DNA from: Phycisphaerales bacterium
Lineage (GTDB): Bacteria > Planctomycetota > Phycisphaerae > Phycisphaerales > UBA1924
Length of the DNA stretch: 64,000 nucleotides
Direction of reading: 5' to 3'
Assembly: GCA_029260515.1 (NCBI GenBank)
Contig: JAJDDC010000096.1
Location: forward strand, 334,119-398,118
A program made the translations under genes and the position numbers. Each line of letters opens with the position of its first letter. The first letter of the stretch is position 1. This document shows, in pieces, positions 36,241-45,301 of the stretch. The notes under the pieces are model-generated. The model was not told the DNA's origin. It saw nothing but the letters and a program-made list of their open reading frames with translations, and did not search any database.

Positions 36241-38681
36241 ATGGCAAAGACCTTGAACTGCTCGAGGGCTACCTGCACGACGGTCTCTCGTATGCCGAAC
36301 GCTCGCGCCTCGAAGAGCGACTGAACTCGGAGCCCGAGCTCCGCGTGCTGCTCGACGACGTCCGGGCAGCGAGCGCCTTGACCGATCAGCTCCGTGCTTC
36401 GCGTGAGACCGGGCTCTCCGACACGAATCCGAGCGTCGAAGGCTACGACGTCGAGCGGGAGATACACCGCGGTGGCCAGGGCATCGTGTACGCCGCCACC
36501 CAACGCTCGACCGGGAGACGGGTCGCCCTCAAGGTCTTGCTGGCGGGGCGGGCATCGACGCGCCGTCAGGACCAGCGGCTCGAGCGAGAGATCGAGCTCG
36601 CATCCTCGATCAGCCACCCGGGCGTGGTCACGGTCTTCGACCGCGCCCAGACAGACGACCAAAGCCCTGTCCTGGTGATGGAACTCATCGACGGGCGTCC
36701 GCTCGATACCTACATCCGCGATGCGGCGCCCGGGCCACGCCGCGTGCTCGAGCTGATGGCCGAAATCTGCGACATCGTCAGCGCCGCCCACCAGCGGGGT
36801 GTCATCCACCGCGACCTGAAACCCTCGAACATCCTGATCGACGCCGACGGGGCCCCGCACGTGCTCGACTTCGGCCTGGCCAAGGCGCTCGAGCCGGGCC
36901 AGGCCCGCTCGCTCGTGACCCACGAGGGCGAGTTCATGGGCACACTGGCGTACGCGGGCCCCGAACAGGTGGAACGCGGCGCGGTTGCCGCGGACGTCCG
37001 CTCGGATGTCTACGCACTCGGGGCGATCACGGGCGAGGCGCTGACTGGCAGCTTGCCGATCGACGTCTCGGGTCCGATCGCCTCGGCGATCGGACGCATT
37101 CGCGAGACGCCCCCGACTCCTCCGTCGGTACGCCGCCATGGGCTCGACAAGGACGTGGACACAATAGTGCTGACAGCGATGGCCAAGGAGCCGCAGCGCC
37201 GCTACCAGTCCGCCGCCGCGCTCGCCGCCGACATCCGCCGAGTGATCCGCGACGAGCCGATCCTCGCCCGACCCGCCTCGACCCTCTACCAACTTCGGAA
37301 GTTCGCCAAACGGAATAAAGTGCTCGTGGTGTCAACCACTGTGGCAGTTCTCGCGCTCGTCACAGTAACCACGGTCGTCAGCGTCGCGCTCGTTCGCACC
37401 AGCGCCGCGAACGCCCGGACCCTGTCCGCCAAGGCTGATGCCGAGATCGACGCCGACAAGCAATCCAGGATGAACGAGTTTCTCCGCCGGATGCTCACAT
37501 CGGTCGAGCCGGGCAACTCCGGCCCGGACCTGCGCGTTGTAGACCTGCTCGAAGAGTGCGAGGGCCGCATCGAGACGGAGTTCGCCGACTACCCGGAACT
37601 CCGCGCCCGGCTCCACGCCACACTCGGCCAGACCTACTGGCGACTGGGCGTGCTCGACCAAGCCGAACGCCATCAAAGCCTCGCGGTCGATCTCTTCGAG
37701 CAACTCGACGAGCGTGCCGATCCGGGCGATCTGCCCGCAGCGCTCTCCGAGCTTGGCTCGATCGAACTCTCCCGCGGCAACATCGAGCGTGCGGTCTTGC
37801 TCCACGAGCGGGCACGCAAACTCTGGCTTCATCCCGCGGCCAACGATGACCCACGCCGCTGGCGTACGCACGTAAACCTTGCCGCCGCATTCAGCACACA
37901 GGGAATGATCAAGCAGGCCGAGCAACTCTATATACAGTCTCTCGAGGCGCTCACCGGGAGCGACGTCGACTCTCGAATCCTGCGCGCTCAGGCGCTCACG
38001 TCGCTGGGCGCCCTCTACCGACCTCTGGAGCGATATCAAGAAGCGCGCGACGCCTACGACGAGGCATTGCCAATCCTCCGCGAGCTCCGAGGCGACGAAC
38101 ACCCGGACACGCTCGCCTGCCTCGGCAATCAGGCGGAGGTCCTCGTCTCGCTCGGAGAGTTCGACGGCGCAGAAACTCGCATGCGCGAACTGATCGACAT
38201 CCGCCGACGTGTCTTCGGCCCGGAACACGAGCGTGTGGGGATCGCCGTCAACAACCTCGCGGATTTCCTGCGCACGCAAGAGCGCACCGACGAAGCAATC
38301 GCACAGTTTCGAGTGGCCCACGAGATATTCTCGCAATCACTCGGCGAACGCCACCCACGCGTCGGGATGGTCTCCCTCAACCTTGGCGTCACGCTCCTGC
38401 GTTCCGGACAGCCGTCCGCCGCCCTCCCGCGCCTCGACCACGCCGCCCAGATCCTTGAGGGCGCCGTCCCGCCCGGGCACTGGATTCTCGCGCAGGCCCG
38501 CCTCAGCCTCGGCGAGGCGTACTTACGCCTCGACCGCCCCGAGGAAGCTGAGCCGCTGCTCCGAATATCTCAGCAACAACTCGTCGCGCACTTCGGCGCA
38601 GAGCACTGGCGATCTCTCGCCGCATCGGACCTCGTTCAAGAGCTCGACACTGTGCTGGCCGGTATTCCGGCCTCGCCGTGA
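36237..38681 (+). CDS. Transmembrane serine/threonine kinase with TPR region
   Basis: An 814-residue kinase. Seen: a short N-terminal helical part (about 1-65, 'LEGYLHDGLSYAERSRLEER', like a putative anti-sigma-type helical segment without zinc ligands), glycine loop 'HRGGQGIVYAA' (about 78), Lys in 'VALKVLLAG' (about 99), 'VIHRDLKPSN' (about 192), 'DFGLAKALE', 'YAGPEQVERG', membrane segment (about 361-386) and TPR helices to the end. The start ATG overlaps the sigma stop. Glycine loop reads GGQG instead of the common GGMG. Role: likely regulates the paired sigma factor; inferred. Confidence 0.9.
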   Translation: MNGKDLELLEGYLHDGLSYAERSRLEERLNSEPELRVLLDDVRAASALTDQLRASRETGLSDTNPSVEGYDVEREIHRGGQGIVYAATQRSTGRRVALKVLLAGRASTRRQDQRLEREIELASSISHPGVVTVFDRAQTDDQSPVLVMELIDGRPLDTYIRDAAPGPRRVLELMAEICDIVSAAHQRGVIHRDLKPSNILIDADGAPHVLDFGLAKALEPGQARSLVTHEGEFMGTLAYAGPEQVERGAVAADVRSDVYALGAITGEALTGSLPIDVSGPIASAIGRIRETPPTPPSVRRHGLDKDVDTIVLTAMAKEPQRRYQSAAALAADIRRVIRDEPILARPASTLYQLRKFAKRNKVLVVSTTVAVLALVTVTTVVSVALVRTSAANARTLSAKADAEIDADKQSRMNEFLRRMLTSVEPGNSGPDLRVVDLLEECEGRIETEFADYPELRARLHATLGQTYWRLGVLDQAERHQSLAVDLFEQLDERADPGDLPAALSELGSIELSRGNIERAVLLHERARKLWLHPAANDDPRRWRTHVNLAAAFSTQGMIKQAEQLYIQSLEALTGSDVDSRILRAQALTSLGALYRPLERYQEARDAYDEALPILRELRGDEHPDTLACLGNQAEVLVSLGEFDGAETRMRELIDIRRRVFGPEHERVGIAVNNLADFLRTQERTDEAIAQFRVAHEIFSQSLGERHPRVGMVSLNLGVTLLRSGQPSAALPRLDHAAQILEGAVPPGHWILAQARLSLGEAYLRLDRPEEAEPLLRISQQQLVAHFGAEHWRSLAASDLVQELDTVLAGIPASP

Positions 38682-38705
38682 TCGTGGGGTTACACCCCGT
38701 GGATC
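38680..38705. terminator. Hairpin between convergent kinase and lipoprotein genes
   Basis: GATC-GT-GGGGT, loop TAC, ACCCC-GTG-GATC forms an imperfect stem that begins at the kinase stop codon and ends 6 bp before the convergent stop at 38712. No uridine run follows, so termination is only probable. Confidence 0.4.
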
Positions 38706-38711
38706 GGCGGC

Positions 38712-39215
38712 TTACGGGCGGTACACACCCGAAGCCAGTATCGTCAGCACGTCCCCGGTCGGTCGAGACCCGACCCTGCCGACAACGACGATCTCATCGA
38801 GCGGCTCGAGACCACCCGCGGTTGGGCTGATTTCGAACACCCGCCCGTTCGCATCCACGAGCTGCACGGTCGCCGAGTTGCCCCGGATGTCCTCGGGGGT
38901 CTCGCAGCAATAGTCCCACGGCGTCGAGCACGTGTCGCCCTCCAGCTCTCCGCAGTGCGGCAGCTCCAGGTCCACGATCGTGAATACAGAGCTTTCTTGC
39001 GAGAGCGGCTCCTTCCTCCCACCGATCCGCCCGCGAACGACGATCGTCGCGCCCTCGATAGCCTCAGACTTCGCGTCGGTGACTGAGACGGCGCCGGTCG
39101 GCTCGCTCGCCAGCACCCACGCCGGCGTGACCGACGCCGACGGCGATGACTCCCCGCACCCGGCGAGCGAGAAAGCGATCAAGGCGATGGCGGCAACTGA
39201 ACGATTACGACGCAT
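38712..39215 (-). CDS. Lipoprotein with conserved cysteines, OB-fold-like
   Basis: A 167-residue protein with a lipoprotein signal ('IAFSLAGCGES', Cys about residue 20). The mature part is beta-rich, with 'VVRGRIGGR' and 'VVVGRVGSRPTGDVLTILAS' like an OB fold, and a four-cysteine block 'HCGELEGDTCSTPWDYCCE' (about residues 87-105). The cysteines could form disulfides or bind metal. ATG at 39215. It is the last gene of the exporter operon, 32 bp after the 39248 gene. Function unknown; the operon suggests a periplasmic factor for a MacB-like exporter. Confidence 0.7.
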   Translation of the reverse strand: MRRNRSVAAIALIAFSLAGCGESSPSASVTPAWVLASEPTGAVSVTDAKSEAIEGATIVVRGRIGGRKEPLSQESSVFTIVDLELPHCGELEGDTCSTPWDYCCETPEDIRGNSATVQLVDANGRVFEISPTAGGLEPLDEIVVVGRVGSRPTGDVLTILASGVYRP

Positions 39216-39247
39216 GGGGGACTCCCTTTCCGTTCTGGCAATGATAC

Positions 39248-40420
39248 TCAGTACGATTTGAGCGCCTCCGTGATCGGCAGACGCAGACATCTGACGGCAG
39301 GCGGGATCGCCCCGACGAGCCCGACACCGAGCCCGCCCAGCAGGCCGGCGAGCACAACGGGCGCATCGAGTGTGATCGCGAATGCGCCCATCGAGAACCG
39401 GACGGCGAGACCATCGAGCAGCAGCAGCCCGGCGGCCACTCCGATGAGCGCGCCGCATGCGGCCGCGAATACGGATTCCTCGGAGAGGTTCACAACGATC
39501 GCCAGCCGGGTGTACCCGAGTGCCTGGAGCATGCCCACCTCTCGCACACGGGCGGCGAACGCCGCGTACATCGTGTTCAAGCCACCCAGCAACCCCCCCG
39601 AGGCGATCAGTGCCGCGGTCACCAGGATCATCACCCGGATCGGCGCGTAAAACGCCGCGATCGACGAATAGTAATCGTCTTCACGGACCGCGGAGATCTC
39701 CAGGTCCAGGCGGCTCTTCGCGAACAGGTCAACGTCAGCGAACGCCGCCGAGTCGAGCGTGACAATGACGCACGAGAGTGAGCTTTCGCGGTTGGTTGCG
39801 ATCTGAAGATCGGTCAGTGGCAACCAAATCTCAGCGTTCATGACGGTGTTCGGCGCCGCGAATCGTCCAACGACCGTCCACGCGCGGTCGTCGAACCAGA
39901 GCGACTGCCCGATCGCCAGCCGCTCATCGGGCACCCCGAGCCGTGTCGCGGCCAGCAATCCGACCATCAACTCGTCGTGCCCGTTTCGGGGAGAGCGCCC
40001 CTCGACGATCTCGACCTCCGGGTGCACGAGCAACGCGACCGGTCGCACGCCGCGCATCACCGCGGGCAGACTCTCGCTGCTCTCACGCGACGCCCGGACC
40101 GGCAGCGCGGCGTGGATCTCGGGCGAAGCGTACACAACGCCCGCCCGCTCCTCGAGTCCCGGCACACTCGCCGCCGCGATCCCCTCGATCGAAGCGTCGA
40201 TCTGCGAACGCTCAACCCCCTCCTCGCTCCCCGCGCCCAGAATCATCACGTTCTCATGCAACCCGGCGTGTTGCGACAGCGTCAGCTGCATCCCGCGGAC
40301 GAACCCGCCCGAGGCCAGCACCAGAAGCACGACAAGTGCCGAGCCGAACAGGGAAGCCGCGAGACGCACGCGGCTACGCCCAAGGTTTCGGAACGCATAC
40401 GAGAACGGGAGCTGTCGCAT
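39248..40420 (-). CDS. MacB/FtsX-type ABC transporter permease
   Basis: A 390-residue inner-membrane protein: one N-terminal helix ('LAASLFGSALVVLLVLASGG'), a large periplasmic domain (about 45-265), and three C-terminal helices ('VMILVTAALIASGGLLGGL', 'FAAACGALIGVAAGLLLL', 'PVVLAGLLGGLGVGLVGAI'), the FtsX-like pattern. Of two starts, ATG at 40420 is preferred because GAGGAG lies 6 bp upstream; that at 40426 touches the same sequence. It pairs with the 40431-41582 permease, 10 bp upstream, to form the membrane part of the exporter. Confidence 0.88.
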   Translation of the reverse strand: MRQLPFSYAFRNLGRSRVRLAASLFGSALVVLLVLASGGFVRGMQLTLSQHAGLHENVMILGAGSEEGVERSQIDASIEGIAAASVPGLEERAGVVYASPEIHAALPVRASRESSESLPAVMRGVRPVALLVHPEVEIVEGRSPRNGHDELMVGLLAATRLGVPDERLAIGQSLWFDDRAWTVVGRFAAPNTVMNAEIWLPLTDLQIATNRESSLSCVIVTLDSAAFADVDLFAKSRLDLEISAVREDDYYSSIAAFYAPIRVMILVTAALIASGGLLGGLNTMYAAFAARVREVGMLQALGYTRLAIVVNLSEESVFAAACGALIGVAAGLLLLDGLAVRFSMGAFAITLDAPVVLAGLLGGLGVGLVGAIPPAVRCLRLPITEALKSY

Positions 40421-40430
40421 CGCCATCTCC

Positions 40431-41582
40431 TCACGCCGCGCGGAAGCACTGGGCGATCTCACGCCGCGACGCCTGCCACGCCGGCGCCAACCCTGCGAGC
40501 ACTCCGATCACGCCGCACACGCCCATCCCGGCGCCGAGCAGCCAGACATCCGCAACGATCGGGATCGATGTCCCCTCCACCGAAAGAGCAAAGCGTCCTA
40601 GCCTGGCAACCGCCAGCGCCGCCGCCGCCCCGATCCCGCCGCCGATCAACGCGAGGATCAACCCCTCGATCACGATGAGCGACGCCACAAGCCGGCCCGA
40701 GAACCCCAGGGTCTGCAGGACCGCGTGCTCGCTCACCCGGCTCTGAACGCCCAGTACGATCGAGTTGGCGACCAGCGCGAGCACCGCCGCCAGACATCCC
40801 AGCCCGAGCCACCGCGCGAACCCGACCAGCTCGATCACGTCGTCGGCCACGCGTCCCACGAATGCCTTCTCGGTGAAGGTCGCCGTGGGCTCCTGGGCCG
40901 TCCGGAACAGCTCGTCGATCTCGTCTGCGACCGGCTCGAGCATCGACGGGTCGGCGACCTTGACGTTGAACTGCGTGACCACCCCGAGCTGATCACGCCC
41001 CGCAAGCTGCACGAACTCCAGGGCGGTGTACGCGACGTTCTGGTCCTGCAGATCTTCCGATCGGATCACGCCGGCGACATACGCGGTGATCCCGGCCGCG
41101 TCGAAACGCATGCCGGGTCGCAGCCCGCGCCGCTTCGCCAGCGTCTCCCCGAGCAGCGCCGCGTCCGTGCGCGATCGCCAGTCCTCGATAGACCCATCGA
41201 TAAGCTTTAGCTTCTTGCCCCGGTCCGCCAGGAAATCTTCCTTGGGCACCCCGCGGAACGTGACCACATCAAGACTCGTCCTGCAGTTCGAGACCAATAC
41301 CTTCAGGGGGATCGCCGAGACCACTCCCTCGACGCGCTCGATCCGAGCTAGATAGTCCTGCGGCAGATCGCTCGTCGCCGGGCAGTACCGATCCTCGCGG
41401 TAGACAACCAGCGTCGTGTCCCCCGCGCTCGCCTCGGTCGCCTCACGCACCCCCTTGTTCATCGCCTGCACCGCGGTGAACAAGAACATCGCGATGGTGA
41501 TCCCCGCGATCGTCAGCCCGGACCGCACGCGGTGGCGCACGACCTGTTTCACCACATACGGTAGCGACCGCACAACTTTCAT
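40431..41582 (-). CDS. MacB/FtsX-type ABC transporter permease
   Basis: A 383-residue protein with the same layout as its neighbour: N-terminal helix 'GLTIAGITIAMFLFTAVQAM' (about 22-41), large periplasmic domain containing 'REDRYCPATSD' and 'VSNCRTS', then three C-terminal helices. ATG at 41582 overlaps the stop of the ATPase gene (ATGA at 41579-41582). Two different permeases with one ATPase suggest a heterodimeric exporter or lipoprotein-releasing type system. Substrate is unknown. Confidence 0.88.
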   Translation of the reverse strand: MKVVRSLPYVVKQVVRHRVRSGLTIAGITIAMFLFTAVQAMNKGVREATEASAGDTTLVVYREDRYCPATSDLPQDYLARIERVEGVVSAIPLKVLVSNCRTSLDVVTFRGVPKEDFLADRGKKLKLIDGSIEDWRSRTDAALLGETLAKRRGLRPGMRFDAAGITAYVAGVIRSEDLQDQNVAYTALEFVQLAGRDQLGVVTQFNVKVADPSMLEPVADEIDELFRTAQEPTATFTEKAFVGRVADDVIELVGFARWLGLGCLAAVLALVANSIVLGVQSRVSEHAVLQTLGFSGRLVASLIVIEGLILALIGGGIGAAAALAVARLGRFALSVEGTSIPIVADVWLLGAGMGVCGVIGVLAGLAPAWQASRREIAQCFRAA

Positions 41583-42283
41583 GCCACACCCCCCGCGGTC
41601 TGCCCGACGCCGCCCTCGACCAGACGCCCCTTATCCAGGTGCAGCGTCCGCCGGGCGTAATCGGTGGTCTTCGGATCGTGCGTCACCATGATGATCGTCT
41701 TCCCGAGCCCACCGTTGAGCTCCTGCAGCAAGGTCATCACGTCGTGCGCAGACGCCTTGTCCAGATCGCCCGTCGGCTCGTCTGCAACGATGATCGCTGG
41801 ATCCGTGACGATCGCCCGGGCGATGGCGACGCGTTGCTCCTGCCCGCCCGAGAGCTGCCGAGGAAAGTGGTCGTGCCGATCCGCGATTCCGACCCGCTCC
41901 AACGCGCCCGCCACGCGCTCCGCGCGTTCACGACGCCCCATCGGACGGAGCAGCAACGGCAGTTCCACGTTCTCGTACGCCGTGAGCACCGGCACCAGGT
42001 TGTACAACTGAAAAACGTACCCGACGTGCTCGGACCGCCACGCCGCCAGACTGTTGCGGCTCAGCGTCGCCAGGTCAGTCCCATCGATCACGAGCGATCC
42101 TCCTGACGGAGAATCAATCCCCGCGATCAGGTTCAGCAGCGTCGTCTTCCCGCTCCCGCTCGGGCCCATCAGCGCGAGAAAATCGCCCCGCGGCACATCC
42201 AGGTCCAACGCGTCCAGCGGACGGATCACGTTGTCGCCCTTGCGGTACTCCCGCGTCAGCTGGCGGCACTCGATCAGTGTCAC
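41579..42283 (-). CDS. ABC transporter ATP-binding protein (MacB/LolD type)
   Basis: A 234-residue ATPase with Walker A '[11 protein letters not shown]' (about residue 38), signature '[14 protein letters not shown]' (about 143), Walker B '[12 protein letters not shown]' (about 168) and 'VTHDPKT' switch. The '[20 protein letters not shown]' stretch is typical of the MacB/LolD subgroup. GTG start at 42283 overlaps the adaptor gene stop (GTGA), and its own stop overlaps the next permease start. It energises the exporter. Confidence 0.92.
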   Translation of the reverse strand: MTLIECRQLTREYRKGDNVIRPLDALDLDVPRGDFLALMGPSGSGKTTLLNLIAGIDSPSGGSLVIDGTDLATLSRNSLAAWRSEHVGYVFQLYNLVPVLTAYENVELPLLLRPMGRRERAERVAGALERVGIADRHDHFPRQLSGGQEQRVAIARAIVTDPAIIVADEPTGDLDKASAHDVMTLLQELNGGLGKTIIMVTHDPKTTDYARRTLHLDKGRLVEGGVGQTAGGVA

Positions 42284-43851
42284 GGTCCACCCCCTTCGCC
42301 ACCCGCTTCGACGCGGACGCGGTCACCCGCTTCCAGGCCTTCGTTATCGATGACCAGCAACTCGCCCGGGTTGATCGCACCCGCGACGCGCACCCAGCCG
42401 TCCGCCTGGTCCAGCACCTCCACGGACACACGCCGTACTACGCCCCGGACGCCCTCGCGTTCCCGCACAGCCCACACGCTGGCCACACCGCCGGTCTCGC
42501 GGATGGCCTCGGGCGGTACGAGCGCCCGGGTGGGTTCCCCGCGATGGTCCTCGCCCGCGGAGCCCGGTGATCCACCCATGCCCAGGAACTTCACCCGTGT
42601 CAGCATCTCCGGCCGCAGCAGCGGGGACGGGTCGAGCACCCGCACCTTCACCTGAAGCGTGTTCTTCTGCACGTCCGCCTCGTGCGTCACGCGTAAAACT
42701 TCTCCCTCGAACGCCCGATCGGGCAACACCTCAACCACGACCTCGCACCGCTGGCCAACGCGCACGTGCGAGGCGTCCGCCAACGGCACATCTACACGCA
42801 CCTGGATCCGTGACGGGTCGTAGAGCAGGGCCAGCTGCGCCGAGACCGGGTCGTCCATCATCCGCACGGCCTTGTCGCCTGGCGCCTTGAGCCGGCGTTG
42901 CACGTACCCGTCGATCGGTGCTCGGATCACCATCCGCTCCAGCTCGAGCGCCGCCTCGTCTCGCGCGACTTGCGCCCGCGTGACCACGGCCTGAGCATCC
43001 AACACGCCCGCATGGCCCGCGTCCAGGCGCAGTCGTTCTTCGACTCGAAGCTGGAGGTTTCGCTCCGCCGCCCGTAACTCAGCCCTCAGCCCCTCGACAC
43101 GCGCACCCAGCAGCGGTCGCCGCGCCTCGATCGACTCAACGGTCGATCGCTGCATCCTGGCCCGCTGGCGCGCGACGATCACCTCGAAATCCGTCGCCGC
43201 CCCGCGCTGCTCCGATTCCTCGGCCCTGGCCAGTTCCTCCTCGAGCCGCACGAGTGTTGCCCGCTCCGCCGCGATCAGCGATGGCAGCTGCGCAATCTCC
43301 GCCTCGCCCTCGGCAAGCGTTGCCCGCCCGGAATCGACAGCCAACTCTCGTTCGACCGGCTCGTCCCAGTCTGTCTGCGCCGCACGCAGCTCCGCCTCGG
43401 CCAGCGCAAGCCCCGCTCGCGCCCCGGCCAGTCCCGCCTCTGCACGGGCCAGGCGAAACTCCGAATCGTCGGCCACGAGCCGTGCTACCACGTCGCCCCG
43501 GCTCACGCGATCGCCCTCGAGCACCTCGACCGTCTCAACAACGCCGTCTGCCAACGCCGTGCAGGCGATATAAAACGGCTCGGCCTCAAGCCATCCTGCC
43601 GCCTGCACAGTCTTGCCAGTGCCGAGCGGCTTCTCCGTCGGTGAGCCCTCATCCATAGGAGCTTCGACCGCGCGATCAAACACCGCCTGCGTGACACGCA
43701 CGGCACGCGTGGGCCGGAGTGTCGGCCAGGCGCTCCACGCGACGAGTCCGGCCGTTACAGCGAGCACGGCGAGTGGAAGAATCATCGCCGACCAAGACCG
43801 GCGTGGCGCCACGGCGACGCTTCGAGCGTCGCCCTCATCCTGAACTATCAT
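42280..43851 (-). CDS. HlyD/MacA-type periplasmic adaptor protein
   Basis: A 523-residue membrane-fusion protein: one N-terminal membrane segment ('MILPLAVLAVTAGLVAWSAW', about 23-42), a lipoyl-like part ('LADGVVETVEVLEGDRVSRG'), a very long alpha-helical hairpin (about 140-305), and beta-barrel domains with 'VRVGQRCEVVVEVLPD'. It links the inner-membrane ABC exporter to an outer-membrane exit. No TolC-type gene is present. ATG at 43851 is chosen because the upstream in-frame residues precede no conserved segment. Confidence 0.88.
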   Translation of the reverse strand: MIVQDEGDARSVAVAPRRSWSAMILPLAVLAVTAGLVAWSAWPTLRPTRAVRVTQAVFDRAVEAPMDEGSPTEKPLGTGKTVQAAGWLEAEPFYIACTALADGVVETVEVLEGDRVSRGDVVARLVADDSEFRLARAEAGLAGARAGLALAEAELRAAQTDWDEPVERELAVDSGRATLAEGEAEIAQLPSLIAAERATLVRLEEELARAEESEQRGAATDFEVIVARQRARMQRSTVESIEARRPLLGARVEGLRAELRAAERNLQLRVEERLRLDAGHAGVLDAQAVVTRAQVARDEAALELERMVIRAPIDGYVQRRLKAPGDKAVRMMDDPVSAQLALLYDPSRIQVRVDVPLADASHVRVGQRCEVVVEVLPDRAFEGEVLRVTHEADVQKNTLQVKVRVLDPSPLLRPEMLTRVKFLGMGGSPGSAGEDHRGEPTRALVPPEAIRETGGVASVWAVREREGVRGVVRRVSVEVLDQADGWVRVAGAINPGELLVIDNEGLEAGDRVRVEAGGEGGGP

Positions 43852-43905
43852 CAAATGTCTCCGGAGCCAGTTGGAACAGCGCACCGAGTGCGCACACCCT
43901 GGGTG

Positions 43906-44304
43906 TCACACCAAGGCGGGGGCTCGCGGGGGACGCTTCAGACGCGACGAGGGGGCGTCCGTGTAGCACTCGCTGATCTCTTCAACCCATATCACCGGAT
44001 CGCTTCCGGCGACACTCTGCTCCATCGCCGGCGCCATGCCGATCGGCGGCGTGCTCACGCAACACGACATCGGGCACTTCTGAGGCCCATCGCGATGATC
44101 AGGTTCCTGCGGCGCGCCCTCGTCCCCCCGCGTCCGCACGGACGCCGAAACCTCGCAGCACCGATGGGCGTCGGGCGTCGCGGTGGGGGCGTCCTGGTCA
44201 GTTGGCGCCGCCGACGTGCAGCAATCACACGACAGCCGACCGAGTCCGAGTATGGGCTGGGCGAGCATCGTCCAGGAGAGCAGGATGATGATGATGCCTC
44301 TCAT
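43906..44304 (-). CDS. Small exported cysteine-rich protein
   Basis: A 132-residue protein with signal peptide ('IIIILLSWTMLAQPILGLG') and paired cysteines: 'SCDCCTS', 'HRCCEVS' and 'CPMSCCVST'. With Met and His near Cys in 'CPMSCC', it could bind copper, but I recognise no family. It is the first gene of the exporter operon, 54 bp ahead of the adaptor gene, and is divergent from rrf2 of the nos operon. Start ATG at 44304 is chosen at the signal peptide; an upstream ATG in the same frame gives no signal sequence. Confidence 0.55.
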   Translation of the reverse strand: MRGIIIILLSWTMLAQPILGLGRLSCDCCTSAAPTDQDAPTATPDAHRCCEVSASVRTRGDEGAPQEPDHRDGPQKCPMSCCVSTPPIGMAPAMEQSVAGSDPVIWVEEISECYTDAPSSRLKRPPRAPALV

Positions 44305-44598
44305 GGGGTTCCCAGCATCATATCGGTGATCGCCCGCACGCAATAACGGTCGGCGGCGAGAATCCGGCTTGATCCCCTGCGTCGCCAGCGCGTCCGAGAA
44401 GAGCCAATATGCCGAATCACGCCACTCCGTGGCTGTCTCGCAATAACAGGCACACAGTTCCTCTGCCCGAGGACGGGACAGCCTGCCAGCCCCAGGGAAT
44501 CCTCAGCCGCGAGTACACGCACGAAACCCACCCCGTGCGGGCGGTATTGCACGCGCTCCCTCGATCCCCTGGATCGGTTCTCCCCCGGTTGAGTGGAT

Positions 44599-44629
44599 CT
44601 CCTGCTGTCGCGAAGGATCGCGACAGGAG
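44599..44629. other. Bulged hairpin in nos leader region
   Basis: Arms CTCCT-GCT-GTCGCGA and TCGCGAC-AGGAG with a four-base AGGA loop: 12 pairs and a three-base bulge. No T run follows. It could be a transcript structure or a protein site. Confidence 0.35.
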
Positions 44630-44695
44630 CATCCCCGGTCACAGAAAGGATCGCGAGCTGGTGTTTGTCACCAAACCCGAGGCCGAGCGTCGGAT

Positions 44696-44724
44696 TTGAC
44701 ATCCGCCCTTCATACCCTGATACT
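44696..44724 (+). promoter_or_regulatory. Sigma-70-type promoter before rrf2
   Basis: TTGACA at 44696-44701 and GATACT at 44719-44724, separated by 17 bp. Transcription would begin close to the ATG at 44731, which would make the mRNA almost leaderless. The -10 lies inside the palindrome at 44715-44748. Confidence 0.55.
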
Positions 44725-44748
44725 GGATATATGGAGCCACTATCAGGG
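44715..44748. promoter_or_regulatory. Candidate Rrf2 operator at the rrf2 promoter
   Basis: Perfect 8-bp inverted repeat CCCTGATA (44715-44722) and TATCAGGG (44741-44748) spans the -10 and start codon. The inner GGATATATGGAGCCA recurs as GGATATGCGGAGCCA at 45308-45322 before the cytochrome gene; over 20 bp the copies match at 17 positions. A regulator bound here would block transcription, so autoregulation is likely. Assignment to Rrf2 is inferred. Confidence 0.5.
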
Positions 44749-45261
44749 CGCCCCTCGGGCGGCTCGATCATCTCCCAAACCTCGGAGTACGCTCTCCGAG
44801 CTGTGGTGCACCTGGCGCAGCGGCCGGGCGGGCCCGCCGCCGCCCAGGAGATCGCGGAGGCGACTCGGGTACCCGTGGGGTATCTCCAGAAGATTCTCCG
44901 CACCCTGTCACGCGCCGGAATCATGACAGCCCAACGAGGCGCGGGGGGTGGGTTCATGCTCGCGAAAATCCCATCGGCGATCAGCGTGCTGGATGTCCTG
45001 GCAGCCATGGACACCGATATATCGCGGATCGAACGCTGCCCACTCGGTATCAAGGGGCACACGAAACTTTGTTCCTTGCACCGCGTTCTTGACGATCAAA
45101 TTGCGGGTGTCCGCGGCGTCTTCGCGTCGACCTCGATCGCGGACTTGATCACCGAACCGGGCCCCGAATCGGGGCTGTGTCTCGGCGCGTCTCCCCAGTT
45201 GCCGACAATCGGGCGCCGCTCGGCCTCGGCGGGTACCGCCAAGAAGAAGCCCAAGCACTGA
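44731..45261 (+). CDS. Rrf2-family transcription regulator
   Basis: A 176-residue regulator with an N-terminal winged helix ('ISQTSEYALRAVVHLAQR', 'LQKILRTLSRAGIM', 'RGAGGGFMLAK') and two cysteines plus His in 'RCPLGIKGHTKLCSLH' (about residues 104-119), in the place of the Fe-S ligands of IscR and NsrR. Two Cys rather than three suggests a [2Fe-2S] or [4Fe-4S] site with another ligand. It heads the nos operon and likely senses NO or oxygen. ATG at 44731 is the only supported start; it lies almost at the predicted transcription start. The last 40 residues are low-complexity. Confidence 0.85.
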   Translation: MEPLSGRPSGGSIISQTSEYALRAVVHLAQRPGGPAAAQEIAEATRVPVGYLQKILRTLSRAGIMTAQRGAGGGFMLAKIPSAISVLDVLAAMDTDISRIERCPLGIKGHTKLCSLHRVLDDQIAGVRGVFASTSIADLITEPGPESGLCLGASPQLPTIGRRSASAGTAKKKPKH

Positions 45262-45301
45262 CCACCTTGCTTCCTAAGCCCGGCAGAGGTAAAGTTCGCC
45301 T

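Larger units (their letters stand above)
44305..44730. other. Divergent intergenic region between exporter and nos operons
   Basis: About 426 bp with no gene I can support, though open frames exist. It must contain promoters in both directions. It holds a bulged hairpin at 44599-44629 (CTCCT/AGGAG and GTCGCGA/TCGCGAC, loop AGGA) and a -35/-10 pair ahead of rrf2. No riboswitch was recognised. Confidence 0.6.

Noticed and set aside
44409..44699. Open frame of 96 codons between exporter and nos operons
   Set aside because: No ribosome-binding site, signal or motif; it ends at the predicted rrf2 promoter and is better read as intergenic.
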